Origin: Bettongia penicillata ogilbyi
Taxonomy: Eukaryota > Chordata > Mammalia > Diprotodontia > Potoroidae
NCBI GenBank assembly: GCA_023548195.1
Contig: JAJHZJ010000399.1
Span: 5,833,100 to 5,897,099, forward strand
Length of the DNA stretch: 64,000 nt
Reading direction: 5' to 3'
Below, one piece after another: positions 32,300 through 43,682 of this stretch. The position numbers were made by a program, and so were the translations under genes. The notes under the pieces are model-generated. The model did not search any database, had not been told where the DNA came from, and saw only the letters and a list, made by a program, of their open reading frames with translations. Numbering within the stretch: the stretch's first letter is position 1; each line of letters opens with the position of its first letter.

Positions 32300-33610
32300 T
32301 AAGTATGTTTATATTTATAATCAAATATAATAAATATAATATTATATAAAATATAATAAAATATTTATCCATTTTGCTAAGATTGTCTAATTTTTGGGCA
32401 TATAGTTGGGCAAAGTGATTTCTAATCATTGTTTGAGTTTTCTCTTCACTGAAGATAATTTCACCCTTTTCAATTTTGATAATGATAATTTCTTTTTCTT
32501 CACTCTTTTTTTTAATCAAATAGACCTAAGGTTTATCAACTGTATTTTTTTCATAAAACCTACTCTTAGTTTTATTTATTAGTTCAATAGTTTTCTTCGT
32601 TTTCATTTTTCTAACCTCTCATTTGGTTTTCAGGATTTCTAATTTGGTATTTAATTGGGGATTGTTATTTTGTTTTTTTTCTAGCTTTTTCTGTTATGTG
32701 CCCAATTCACACATCACCTCTTTCGCTGTTTTACTCATGTAACCATTAAACAATATAAAATTTCCCCTAATATCTGTTTTCACTTGATCCCATAAGATTT
32801 GGTAAGTTGTTTCATTATTGTCATTCTCTTGAATGAAGTTATTGATTACTTCTAGGATTTGTTGTTTGACCCACTCTTTCTTTAAGATTTGATTTAATAA
32901 TCAAATAAACTTAAGAGTTTCTAAATAGTTTTTGATCTTTCAATCGACTTTATAATGTACAATTTTTATTACATCATGATCTGAAAAGGATGAATTGACT
33001 ATCTCTGCCTTTCTGCAGTGGACTGTGAATTATTTATACCCTAGTACGTGATCATTTTTTGTGTAGGTGTCATGCAGTGCTGAGAAAATGGTATATTCCT
33101 TTCTATCTCCATTGAATTTTCTCCAGATGTCCATCATAGTTATCTTATCCAAAACTCTATTCAACTCCTTAACTTCTTTCTTGTTTATTTTGAGGTTAGA
33201 TTTATCAAGTTCAGAGAGGGGAGAGGTTGTCATCCACTTGTATAATTTGGCTGTCTGTTTCTTCCTACAACTCCCTTAACTTCTGCTCTAAGAAGGTGAA
33301 TGGTATATCACTTGTTGCATGTGTGTTTAGTAATGATATTTCATTTTTCATGGCTTCTTTTAGCAAGATATTGTTTCCTTCTTTATCTCTTTTGATTAGG
33401 TCTGTTCTGCATTGTCTAAGATTAGAATTGCTACCCCGTCTTTTTTTAGACCACCAGAAGCATAATATATTATGCTCCAACTATTTACCTTTACTCTGTG
33501 TGTGCACTGTTTCACAAATATTTCTGGCAAACAACATATTTTAGAATAATGGTTTTTAATCCATTCTGCTACCTGCCTGTTTTATTTGGACAGTTCATCC
33601 AATTCACATT
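30018..33610 (-). pseudogene. L1-D ORF2 pseudogene
   Basis: The reverse strand contains endonuclease coding at 33030-33233 ('PLSELDKSNLKINKKEV', 'DIWRKFNGDRKEYTIFSA'). There is RT coding around 31939-32187 and 31380-31820. The catalytic segment at 31470-31481 reads F-G-D-D: both Asp residues are kept and the Ala before them is changed to Gly. Frameshifts and stops break the frame. The C-terminal end is cut off at 30018. Confidence 0.75.
32266..32365. repeat. (AC)n microsatellite followed by an AT-rich expansion
   Basis: About 25 bases of AC repeat at 32266-32290, then ATATACACAT and about 70 bases built of TATAATAAA-like units. It lies in reverse L1-D ORF2 at a site that is A/T-rich in intact copies. 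Confidence 0.85.
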
Positions 33611-33984
33611 CACTGTTATGATTACTATCTGTGTCTTTGTCTAGATCCCATTCCCTCCTCCTGTTTATGCCTTATTTCTCCCTCCTCCATTCTCCTTCTC
33701 AAAAGAGTTTTACTCTTTGCCACCACATTCCTCAATTTTCCCTCCCTTCTGTCAGCCTTCTCCCTTTATTTCCCCTATTAGGTTACTATTTCTTCCCTCA
33801 CTTTTAACTTTTCTTGCTTTTCTTTCCCCTTTCCTCTCCTACTCTCTATAGGGCAAGATAGATTTGTGTACTTAACTGAGTATATTTTTCTGTGCTTTAA
33901 TCAAATCTGATGAGAGTAAAGCTGAAACAATTCTCATCTCCCTTCCCTCTTTCCCTGTATTGTGATGTGTTTTTGTGCCTCTTT

Positions 33985-34677
33985 CTACAGCACCAAGGGC
34001 GGGAGACAAGCTAAACCGAGCCAGTGAGAGCCCCCGAGTGCCAGATATCAGCGCAGCAGCTCCTGAGACCTTCAGCCTGAAGATCAAACTTCGGTAAGTC
34101 ACCTACTTGAACTTCCGGGAGCCAGGATGGCAGAGTGATCAGTAAATGCTCTCTCCACCCCCATTGATGACCATGAAAGAACCATAAAATATTTCCCCAG
34201 AAAAATCTTAGATCAGTAGGAACAGCAGAAGGAGGCCTATAGTCTCATAAAACCTGAGGCTAGGAAAAAAGCTAAGGAGGATCCCTCCAATGGTGGCAGA
34301 GGCAAACCAGAAGGACAGAGGAACCAGGGCAGAGAAAACACACTAGGACCCAGGCAAGCCTCAGCGCCAGAAGAGGAGCCCCAGGAGGGTGGGAACATGC
34401 ATTAGCATCTAGGCGTGCCTCAGCTGTCTAGGGGAATCAGAAAGACAATAGAGCAGTTGGGATCATCAGCCCCTGAGCTTGCCTTTGCCTCAGTTCAGCT
34501 GAGGAGATCTCCTGTGACCAGACCACTTCTCCTCCACACTTAACAAGCTAAAGCCAGGGCTTATTGGGGAAACACCAAACAAAAATCTGCTTTTAGCTTT
34601 TTCATACATCAGCTCAACAAAAAGTTCTCCAGCTTCTGACTGAAAAAACCAGAAGTCACAACACTCAAATCAACATC
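33985..34677 (+). promoter_or_regulatory. L1-E 5' leader and 5' UTR
   Basis: A leader of about 130 bases precedes the usual L1 5' end. It contains a consensus-like splice donor (CG|GTAAGT, GTAAGT at 34094-34099) and the shared 'CACCTACTTGAACTTCC'. A YY1-like AGGATGG/AAGATGG core follows. Related leaders occur in L1-A, L1-B and, reversed, at 40562-40800. Promoter function is inferred from the family. Confidence 0.5.
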
Positions 34678-35755
34678 ATGAACAAGAAAAAGCAGAGGGG
34701 TGAAAGAAACATAGAATCTTTCTATGGGGATAAGGACCAAAACACAAACACCAAAGAGGTCAGAACTGAGACTGTACTTCCATATGAAACTTCAGAAAGG
34801 ACTATGAACTCCTTGCAACAAGCACAAGCAGCTCTCCTGGAACAGCTGAAGAAGGAAATAGAAGATAACCTTGCCAATGATTTTAAATTTATGAAGAAAG
34901 AATTCACTAATGAGAACATCTCTTTGAAAAGGAAAATTGAACAAATGGAAAAGAAAGCTCAAAATTAACTGGAGAAAATAACTTTTTAAAAAGGTCAAAT
35001 GGAAAATGAAGTATAAAAATTAACTGGAAAAAACAGCTCCTTAAAAGGAAAAATTGGGCATTTGGAAAAGGAGATGCAAAAGTTAACTGAAGAAAACAAT
35101 TTGATAAACATTAGAATTGGGCAAGTGGAATCTAATGACTCAATGAGACAGCAAGAATCAGTCAAACAAAATCTTTAGAATGAAAAGATAGAAGAAAATG
35201 TAAAATATCTAATTGGAAAAACAACTGACATGGAAAATAGATCTAGGAGAGAAAACTTAAGAAATATTGGCCTGCTGGAAACCCATGATGGAGAAAAGAG
35301 CCTGGACAATATCTTCCAGGAAATAATCAAGGAAAACTGCCCAGAAGTGCAAGATTCAGAGGACAAAATTAGTCATTGAAAGAATCCACTGTTCCCCTCG
35401 TGAGAGCGATCCCAAACTCAAAATCCCAAGAGATATCATTGCCAAATTACAGATCTATTAAGTGAAGGAAAAAATATTACAAGCAACCAGAAAGGAACAA
35501 TTCAAATATCAAGAAGATACAGTTAGGATTACACAGGACTTTGCAGCTTCTACATTAAAAGATAGAAAGAATTGAAATTGGAATATTCCCTAAGGCAAAG
35601 GAGTTGGGACTACAACCAAGGCTCAATTACCCAGCAAAGTTCAGCATAACATTTCAGGCAAGGAGAAAGTCATTCAATGAAGTAAGGGATTTCCAGAGTT
35701 TCCTGACCAAAACGTCAAAACTTAATAGACAATTCAATCTTCAAATGCAGGTCTC
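34678..35755 (+). pseudogene. L1-E ORF1 (RNA-binding chaperone), frameshifted
   Basis: Starts MNKKKQRGER at 34678 and is open for 96 codons to 34968. The frame is lost near 34960 by an apparent one-base deletion in an A run ahead of 'LTGEN'. The coiled coil continues in other frames. The RRM block 'ENRSRRENLRNIGLLETHD' is near 35230-35290 and the C-terminal domain 'LNYPAKFSITFQARRKSFNE' near 35616-35680. The N-terminus differs from the MPRK type of HAL1 ORF1. Confidence 0.8.
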
Positions 35756-36350
35756 AAGGGAATCATATAAAGGTAAATGGGGCGGGGGGGGGGTGCAACA
35801 ACTTGTCACTCAATTAGGGCAAACTGTTTACCTCCCTATAAGTAAAGATGATGCCTGTTAATCTTCAGAAGTGTGCAGCTATTATGAAATTTTAAAGTGA
35901 TATACATAGAGGGAACGGGTATAAAGTAAATGATATCATGATAAAAATATGATTTAAGTATGAGAAGGGATTTTAATAGGACACGTGGAAAGGAGGAAAC
36001 AGAAAATGGCAAATTACATCACAGGAAGAAATACAAAATTATAGTAGAAAGAAAGAAGGGAGGGAGATGAGCATTGTTTGAGAGATACTCTCATCTGATT
36101 TGTTTAAAGGACAGAACAATAAACTTAAGTAGATAATCCTAACCAGCTGTATACACAGTAGGAGGTGAAGGGGCAAGAAAGGAGAAGGAGGCTGAAAGGG
36201 AGGGAAGAAGCAATAAGAGTAAAGGGGTGTAAAAGGGAGGGGGGCTAAAAGAAGGAGGGGAAGGCTGCAGGAGTAGGTGGTGAAAAGTGAATACTATTGA
36301 GGAGGGGAAGGGAGACAGGAGAGCTAAAAGCACAAATGGTGGGAAAAAGG

Positions 36351-39300
36351 ATGGAGGGAAATACACAGATTGTAATCATAACTGTGAATGTGAATGGAAT
36401 GAATTCTCCCATAAAACGGAGATGGATAGCAGAATGGATTAAAAGCCATAATCCAACAATATGCTGCTTACAAGAAACACATTTGAAACGGGGGGATACA
36501 CATAGGATAAAGGTCAAAGGATGGAGCAGAATATATTGTGCTTCAGATAATGTAAGAAGGGCACGAGTAGCAATCCTAATTTGAGACAAAGCAAAAGCAG
36601 AAATAGATCTAATCAAAAGAGATAAGGATGGAAACTATATCCTGCTAAAAGGCACCACAGACAATGAAGCAATATCATTACTAAACATGTATGCTCCAAG
36701 TGGTATAACATCCAGATTCCTAGAGGAGAGGTTGAGGGAGCTGAAAGAAGAAATTGACAGTAAAGCTATACTAGTGGGGGACCTCAATCTCCCCCTTTCT
36801 AAACTCGATAAATCTAACCCCAATATAAACCAGAAAGAGGTTAAGGAGGTAAATAAAGCTCTAGATAAGGTAGACATGATCGAGCTTTGGAGAAAATTGA
36901 ATGGGAATAGAAAGGAATATATCTTTTTCTCAGCAGCACATGGAACATTTACAAAAATTGACCATGTACTAGGACATAAAAATCTCACAATCCAGTGCAG
37001 AAAGGCAGAGATGATCGATGCATCCTTCTCAGACTATAATGCAATAAAAATTATGTATAATAAAAGGCCATGGAAAGGTAAACGAAAAATCAATTGGAAA
37101 TTAAATAATCTAATCCTAAAGAAGGAATGGGTTAAAGAAGAAAAAATAGAAACAATCAACAACTTCATTCAAGAGAATGACAATAATGAGACAACCTACC
37201 AAATCTTATGGAATACTGCAAAAGCAGTTCTTAGGGGAAGTTTTATATCTTTGAATGCCTACATAAATAAAATAGAGAAAGAGGAGATCAATGACTTGGG
37301 CATACAGCTGAAAAAGCCAGAAAAAGAACAAATTGAAAATCCCCATGAAAATACCAAACTTGAAATACTGAAAACCAAAGGAGAGATTAATAAAATTGAA
37401 ATTAAGAAAAGTATTGAATTAATTAATAAAACCAATTGTTGGTTTTATGGAAAAAAACTAATAAAAATTGATAAACCTTTGGTCAATTTGATTAAAAAAA
37501 GAAAGAAGAAAATCAAATTACTAATATTAAAATGAAATGGGTGAACTCACCTCCATCGAGGAGAAAATTAAAATAATATTTACAAATTTATTTGCACAAC
37601 TTTATGCCCACAAATTCGATAATCTAAATGAGATGGGCGAATATTTTAAAAAATACAAATTGCCCAGATTAACAGAAGAGGAAGTTGAATACTTAAAGAA
37701 CCCCATCTCAGAAAAAGAAATTGAACAAGCCATAAAGGAACTCTCTAGGAAAAAAATCTCCAGGACCAAATGGATTCACAAGTGAATTCAATCAAACCTT
37801 TAAAGAACAGTTAATTCTAATATTATATAGACCATTTTTGAAAATTGGGGAAGAAGGAGTCCTCCCAAATTCTTTCAAAGATACAAATATGGTTCTGATG
37901 CCCAAACCAGGAATAGACAAGACAGAGAAAGAAAATTATAGACCAATTTCTCTAACGAATATAGATGCAAAATTATAAAAAAAAGATTTTAGCAAAACGA
38001 ATACAGCATCTTATCACGAAAATAATACGTTATGATCAGGTAGGATTCATACCAGGAATGCAGGGCTGGTTGAATATTAGAAAAAACTATTAGCATTATT
38101 GATCATATCAATAATAAAACTAACAAAAACCACATGATTATCTCAACAGATACAGAAAAAGCTATCGACAAAATATGACACCCATTCCTATTAAAAACAC
38201 TGGAGAACATAGGATTAGGGGGAACTTTCCATAAAATAATGAGTATCTACCTAAACCCTTCTGTAATCATTATATGCAATGGTGATAAGGTAGATGCAAT
38301 TCCAATAAGATCAGGGGTGAAAAAAGGATGCCTATTATCACCACTATTATTCAATATGGTACTAGAATTGTTAGCTGTAGCAACTAAACAAGATAAAGAA
38401 ACTGAAAGAATAAAAATAGCCAAAGAAGAAACTAAGTTATCACTCTTTACAGATGATATGATGATATGCTTAGAGAATCCCAGAGATTCAAGTAAAAAAT
38501 TACTTGAAATAATAACCAACTTTGGTACACTTGCAGGTTAAAAATTAAGCCACACATATCTTCTGCATTCCTATATATTAGCAACAAAGTCCAACAGCAA
38601 GAAATAGAAAGAGAAATCCCATTTAAAGCTAGGGTGCACACTATAAAATACTTAGGAGTTTACCTGCCAAAACAAACCCAGGGATTATATGAACACAATT
38701 ACAAGACACTTTTTGCACAAATAAAGGCAGATTTAAGTAAGTGGAAAAACACCACTTGTTCATGGGTAGGCTGAGCTAATATAATAATAATGACAATTCT
38801 ACCTAAATTACTTTACTTATTTAGTGCCATACCAATCAAACTATCAGATAATTATTTTCTAGAGCTGGATAAAATAATATCAAAATTCATGTGGAAGAAC
38901 AAAATGTCCAGAATATCAAAGGGACTAATGAAAAGAAATGCTTGAGAAGGTAGCTTAGCGCTACCATACCTCAAATTGTATTACAAAGCAGCAATTATCA
39001 AAACCAGTTTGTATTGGCTAAGAAACTGAGGGGCAAACAAATGGAATAGACTTGGCATTCAAGACACAGTAGGCAAGGAATATAGCAACCTCCTGTTTGA
39101 TAAACCCAAAGATCCCAGTTTCTGGGATAAGAACTCACTGTTCAACAAAAATTGCTGGGAAAACTGGTTAACTGTGTGGAGGAAATTAGGCATAGACCCA
39201 TACCTGACACCGTACACAAGAATAAAGTCCAAATGGGTACATGATTTAGGTATAAAGATTGATACCACGAATAAACTGGAGAAAAAAGGAATAGTGTATT

Positions 39301-40168
39301 TATCAGATTTATGGAGAGGGGAAGAATTTTTTTCTAAAGAAACGATAGAAAGCATTATGAAATGCAAGATGGATAATTTTGATTACTTTAAACTGAAAAG
39401 TTTTTGCACAACCAAACCCAATGCAACCAAAATTCGGAGGGATGTAGTAAATTGGGAAAAAATTTTTACAGCTAAGCTCGGGGATAAAGGCCTCATTTCT
39501 AGAATATTATAGAGAACTGACTCAAGTATATAACTATCCAAGTCATTCCCCAATTGATAAATGGTCAAAGGATATGAACAAGCAATTTTCAGGGGAAGAA
39601 ATCAAACATATCTATAATCATATGAAAAGTGCTCTAAATCGCTACTGATTAGAGAGATGAAATCAAAACAACTCTGCGGTACCACATCACACCTGTAAGA
39701 CTGGCAAACATGACAGAACAAGAAAATGATAAATGCTGGAGAGGATGTGGGAGAGTTGGAACACTAATTCATTGTTGGTGGAGCTGTGAGCTCATACAAC
39801 CATTCTGGAGAACGGTTTGTAACTATGCCCAAAGGGCTACAAAAATGTGCATACCTTTTGACCCATCAATATTGCTACTACGACTGTATCCCCAAGAGAT
39901 TATAAATATGGGAAAGGGTCCCACATGTACAAAAATATTTATAGCAGCACTCTTTGTGGTAGCCAAGAACTGGAAATCACGAGGATGCCCATCAGTTAGG
40001 GAATGGTTGAATAAATTATGGTATATGAATGTAATGGAATACTATTGCGCCATAAGAAATGGTGAACAAGAAGACTTCAGGGAGGCCTGGAAGGGCCTAT
40101 ATGATCTGATGCTGAGTGAAAGAAGCAGAACCAGGAGAACTTTGTGCACAACAACGACCCTGGTGTGA
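36351..40168 (+). pseudogene. L1-E ORF2 (endonuclease + reverse transcriptase), several lesions
   Basis: The likely start is the Met at 36351 (MEGNTQIVIITVNVNG), aligned with the start of human ORF2. Endonuclease: 'NVNG' and 'QETHLK' are present. A nonsense codon TGA (36582-36584) stands where TCA is expected, after which the same frame continues to 37535. 'VGDLN' is at about 36774, but S-D-H reads S-D-Y (Tyr at 37035-37037), losing the catalytic His. Frame breaks follow near 37530 and 37755, and more lie in 37970-38220. RT: 'PGPNGF' is near 37760 and F-T-D-D at 38446-38457 (family F-A-D-D). C-terminal: C-x3-C..H-x4-C Cys/His motif near 39736-39790. Inactive in cis. Confidence 0.85.
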
Positions 40169-40561
40169 GAGAGATTTTTCTGGTGGACTTGGAAATTCAT
40201 AATAACACAAGAAATTACTGAAAAAAAAATCCCAGTGGTGGTTTTCTGAGGCAAAATGCCTTCCACACTCAGAGAAAGAAATATGGAAGTCATTCCCAGA
40301 ATGCAGCAGATCATGTTTGTGTGTGGGGGCAATTAGTGTATTATGTTTTGATTTGTTATGATTTCTTCCATTTATTTTAATGTGAGCACATAGCATGACT
40401 ATAGTGCAAATGTGCTCAATAGGAAAGTGTACATAGAACCTGTACAGAATTGTACGCTGTTGTGGGGAGGGAGGGGAGTATTAAGGGGAAGGTGTGGGGG
40501 GGATAAAATTTTAATTGTAAGGAAGTGACTGTAGAACATTAAAAATAATAATAAAAAAAAG

Positions 40562-40925
40562 GTTAATGAGGGAAGTGTGAGAGCATCCACAGTGTACTCC
40601 ACCATCTTGGTTACTTTAAGTTCAAGTAGGTGACTCCCAAACATCCAATTCATTGCCTGGTAGTCCCAGGAGTGGCTGCTGCTATCACTGGGTGCCCTGT
40701 GCCTCTCTGTCACCTAGCTCTGCTGAACTCCCATCTTGTGCCAACATGGCCAAAAATTTTTACTGCCACCTCTGCCACAGTTCTCACAGGGTCATTCCTG
40801 TTGCAACTCACACTCTGCACTCTCCCAAACTTGTGCAACATATCGACTTATTAACCCTCCAGGCTTTCCTGGGCTAGAAATCTGCCACACTCTGTCTCCT
40901 AGTGGAATCTGCCACTTAAAAATTT
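40562..40925 (-). mobile_element. Reverse L1 5' fragment (leader and start of 5' UTR)
   Basis: The reverse strand reads 'GTCACCTACTTGAACTTAAAG', then AACCAAGATGGTGGAGTACAC, the leader plus 5' end arrangement of L1-E and L1-A. It stops at 40562 where the tail of L1-E ends. The upper part, 40640-40925, is a longer leader-like sequence that I cannot fully match. It may be the 5' end of the same element as L1-D, with ORF1 deleted. Confidence 0.55.
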
Positions 40926-40933
40926 TTAGACTA

Positions 40934-43682
40934 GGGACAGAGCCAAGATGGCAGAGTAGAAAGACACACATCTGCAGGGTCTCCCCCCAAAGCCCACAAA
41001 ATACCTGTAGAAAGGGACTCTCAACAAATTTTGGAGCAGCAGAAGTGGAAACAGAGTGGAGGAGATTTCCATCCCAGTGTGACCTGAAAGGCCCACTCAA
41101 AACATGGGGTGCAACACATGCGGAGCCCAGCCCAGCCTTGGCCATCCAGCACATGGATCACAAATAGCCCTTTGGTTGGAATCTCTAGTGGAAGAATCCC
41201 CAGTCCCAGCAGCAGCAGGTTCCAAGATCCCTTAATTCAGAGGCACCAAAGGTCACTGATGGAGTAGAGAAGCGCCTTCCCACAGCTCCAGTAGCAAGCA
41301 GCCGCCTCAGAGGCTACACTGCAGGCTCAGCAGCCACATGCATTTTTGGAGCATAAAAACCCTGGGGCCATTGAAGTTCTGATTTTTGCCTCTGCACTGT
41401 ATGGAGGCACTGGGGCGGGAGGGGGTCTTGGTCTTTGTCTCACACTGAATGGTGGCCCTGCCTATCCTGCTTATCTGAAAATCAGTCCCCAGTGCTGACT
41501 TGGGAACTGGAGTCCAGGTGTCTACGAAGAGGTAACTGCTAAGATTCTGGGCAGAAAATCCCTTTCTGTGTCCAGTCTAGTACATGCTTGATCATGCCAC
41601 ATTGGAGGAACTGAGATCTCACAGATTCCCAGAGTACACCCTATTCTTGACAAAGGACCCAAAAGTCAAGTAACTGGTTGGGAAAGATGCCCAAAAAAGT
41701 GGAAAAAAATAAGACCGTAGGAGGTTACTTTCTTGGTGAACAAATATCTTCTCCCATCTTTTCAGATGAGGAAGAATAATGCTCACCATCAGGGAAAGAC
41801 ATAAAAGTCAAGACTTCTGTATCCCAAATATCCAAAATAAATGTTCAATGGGCTCAGGCCATGGAAGAGCTCAAAAAGGATTTTGAAAATCAGGTTAGAC
41901 AGGTGGAGGAAAAATTGGGAAGAGAAATGATAGAGATGCAAGAAAAGCATGAAAACCTTGCTAAAGGAGACCCCCAAAAAATGCTGAAGAAAATAAGATC
42001 TTGAAAAATAGGCTCACAAAATCGGCAAAAGAGGTTCAAAAAGCCAGTGAAGAGAAGAATGCTTTCAAAAGCAGAATTAGCCAAATGGAAAAGGAGGTTC
42101 AAAAGCTCACTGAAGAAAATAGTCCTTTAAAAATTAGAATGGAACAGATGGAAGCTAATGACTTTATGAGAAACCAAGAAATCACAAAACAAAACCAAAA
42201 GAATGAAAAATGGAAGATAATGTGAAATATCTCATTGGAAAAACAACTGACCTGGAAAACAGATCCAGGAGAGACAATTTAAAAATTATGGGACTACCTG
42301 AAAGCCTTGATCAAAAAAGAGCCTAGACATCATCTTTCATGAAATTATCAAGGAAAACTGCCCTGATATTCTAGAAGTGGAGGGCAAAATAAATATTGAA
42401 AGAATCCACCGACCCCTTCCTGAAAGAGATCCAAAAAGAGAAACTCTTAGGAACGTTGTGGCCAAATTCCAGAGTTCCCAGGTCAAGGAGAAAATATTGC
42501 AAGCAGTTAGAAAGAAACAATTCAAATATTGTGGAAATACAATCAGGATAACAGAAGGTCTAGCAGCTTCTACATTAAGGGATGGCAAGACGTGGAATTT
42601 GCTATTCCAGAAGTCAAAAGGAACTAGGACTAAAACCAAGAATCACCTACCCAGACAAACTGTGTATAATACTTCAGGGGAAAAATGGTCTTTCAAAAAT
42701 GAAATAGAGGACTTTCAAGCTTTCTTGATGAAAAATTTGATGTTCAAACACAAGAATCAAGAGAAGCATGAAAAGGTAAACAGCAAAGAGAAATCATAAG
42801 AGACTTAGTAAAGTTGAACTGTTTACATTCCTACATGGAAAGACAATATTTGTAACTCTTGAAACTTTTTTCAGTATCTGGAGAGTTGATGGGATTATAC
42901 ACTCCCCCCCCACCCCCACGCACACATATACACAGGGCAAATTGAATAGGATGGGATCATATCTTAAAATAATGAAATTAAGCGGTGAAAGAGAAATACA
43001 TTGGGAGGAGAAAGGGAGCAATGGTATGGAGCAAATTATCTCTCATAAAAGAGGCAAATAAAAGACTTTTCAGTGGAAGGAAAAAGAGAGGAAGTGAGAG
43101 AAAAAAACATGAAGCTTTCTCTCATCACATTTAACTAAAGGAAAGAATAAGATTCACACTTGTTTCGGTATGAAAACCTATCTTACAACATGGGATAGTG
43201 GGGGAGAAGGGGATAAGCAGAGTTGGAGGGGATAACGGAAGGGAGGGCACTGGGAGGAGGAAACAATCTTGGGGAGGGATAGGATCAAAAGAGAGAATAG
43301 AGGAAACAGGAGGCAGGATAGGATGGAAAGATATTGAATTTCTTGCCTTCCCATAGGGAATGGGTGGGGAGGGAGGGATGAAGAGAAGATGGAACTCAAA
43401 GTTTTAAGAAGAACCGTTGAGTATTGTTCTTACAACTAGGAAATAAGAAATACAGGTAATGGGGTATAGAAATTGGTCTTGCCCTTCCGGACAAAAGAGA
43501 AGATGGGGATAAGGTTAGGGAGGGATGTTAGAAGAGAGGACAGATTGGTGATAGGGGTAATTAGAATGCTCGGAGTTTTGGGGTGGGGGGAAGTGAGCAA
43601 TGGCGAGAAAATTTGGAACGCAAAATTTTGTGGAAAGGTATGTTGAAAACTTTAATAAATGAATTAATATACAAAAAAAAAA
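40934..43682 (+). mobile_element. HAL1-3: forward HAL1 (ORF1-only)
   Basis: Starts with CAGAGCCAAGATGGCAGAG (about 40937). It has a 5' UTR of about 760 bases, ORF1 (41697-42765), a 3' UTR with a short C-rich/CA stretch (42900-42935) and purine-rich tracts. It ends GGCGAGAAAATTTGGAACGC..AAAATTTTGTGG and AATAAATGAATTAATATACAAAAAAAAA at about 43682. No ORF2. It is about 2.75 kb, collinear with HAL1-2, but the 5' UTR does not show the three-unit repeat. Confidence 0.82.
41697..42765 (+). pseudogene. HAL1-3 ORF1 pseudogene
   Basis: The Met at 41697 begins MPKKVEKN, comparable to MPRKGKKN of HAL1-2. Open segments at 42001-42225 (coiled coil, 'SRISQMEKEVQKLTEENS') and 42377-42799 ('INIERIHRPLPERDPKRET', 'NVVAKFQSSQVKEKILQAV', C-terminal domain) align well with the intact ORF1p. 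At least four frameshifts separate the blocks, for instance near 41975, 42215, 42320 and 42650. The N-terminal half is more damaged. Confidence 0.8.

Larger units (their letters stand above)
30018..33984 (-). mobile_element. L1-D: reverse L1 ORF2 with upstream spacer, 3' end missing
   Basis: On the reverse strand: the ORF1-ORF2 spacer (about 33984-33620), the ORF2 endonuclease (about 33610-32900), then reverse transcriptase and most of the C-terminal part to 30018. The last part of ORF2, the 3' UTR and the tail are absent. ORF1 is absent on the right because forward L1-E follows. An AC-repeat and AT-rich expansion (32266-32365) interrupts the coding. Confidence 0.75.
33985..40557 (+). mobile_element. 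L1-E: near-full-length forward L1, relatively young
   Basis: About 6.57 kb. It has a 5' leader (33985-34112), the 5' end near GGGAGCCAGGATGGCAGAG (34118), a 5' UTR, ORF1 (34678-35755), a purine-rich spacer, ORF2 (36351-40168), and a 3' UTR with a G-rich stretch (40457-40505), ending in A-rich sequence at 40557. The 3' UTR matches that of L1-F, so both belong to one subfamily. Long open segments survive, making this the best-preserved complete L1 here. No clear target duplication is seen. Confidence 0.88.

Noticed and set aside
36297..36350. Upstream extension of the L1-E ORF2 frame
   Set aside because: The Met at 36351 aligns with the known start of L1 ORF2. The preceding codons are purine-rich spacer.
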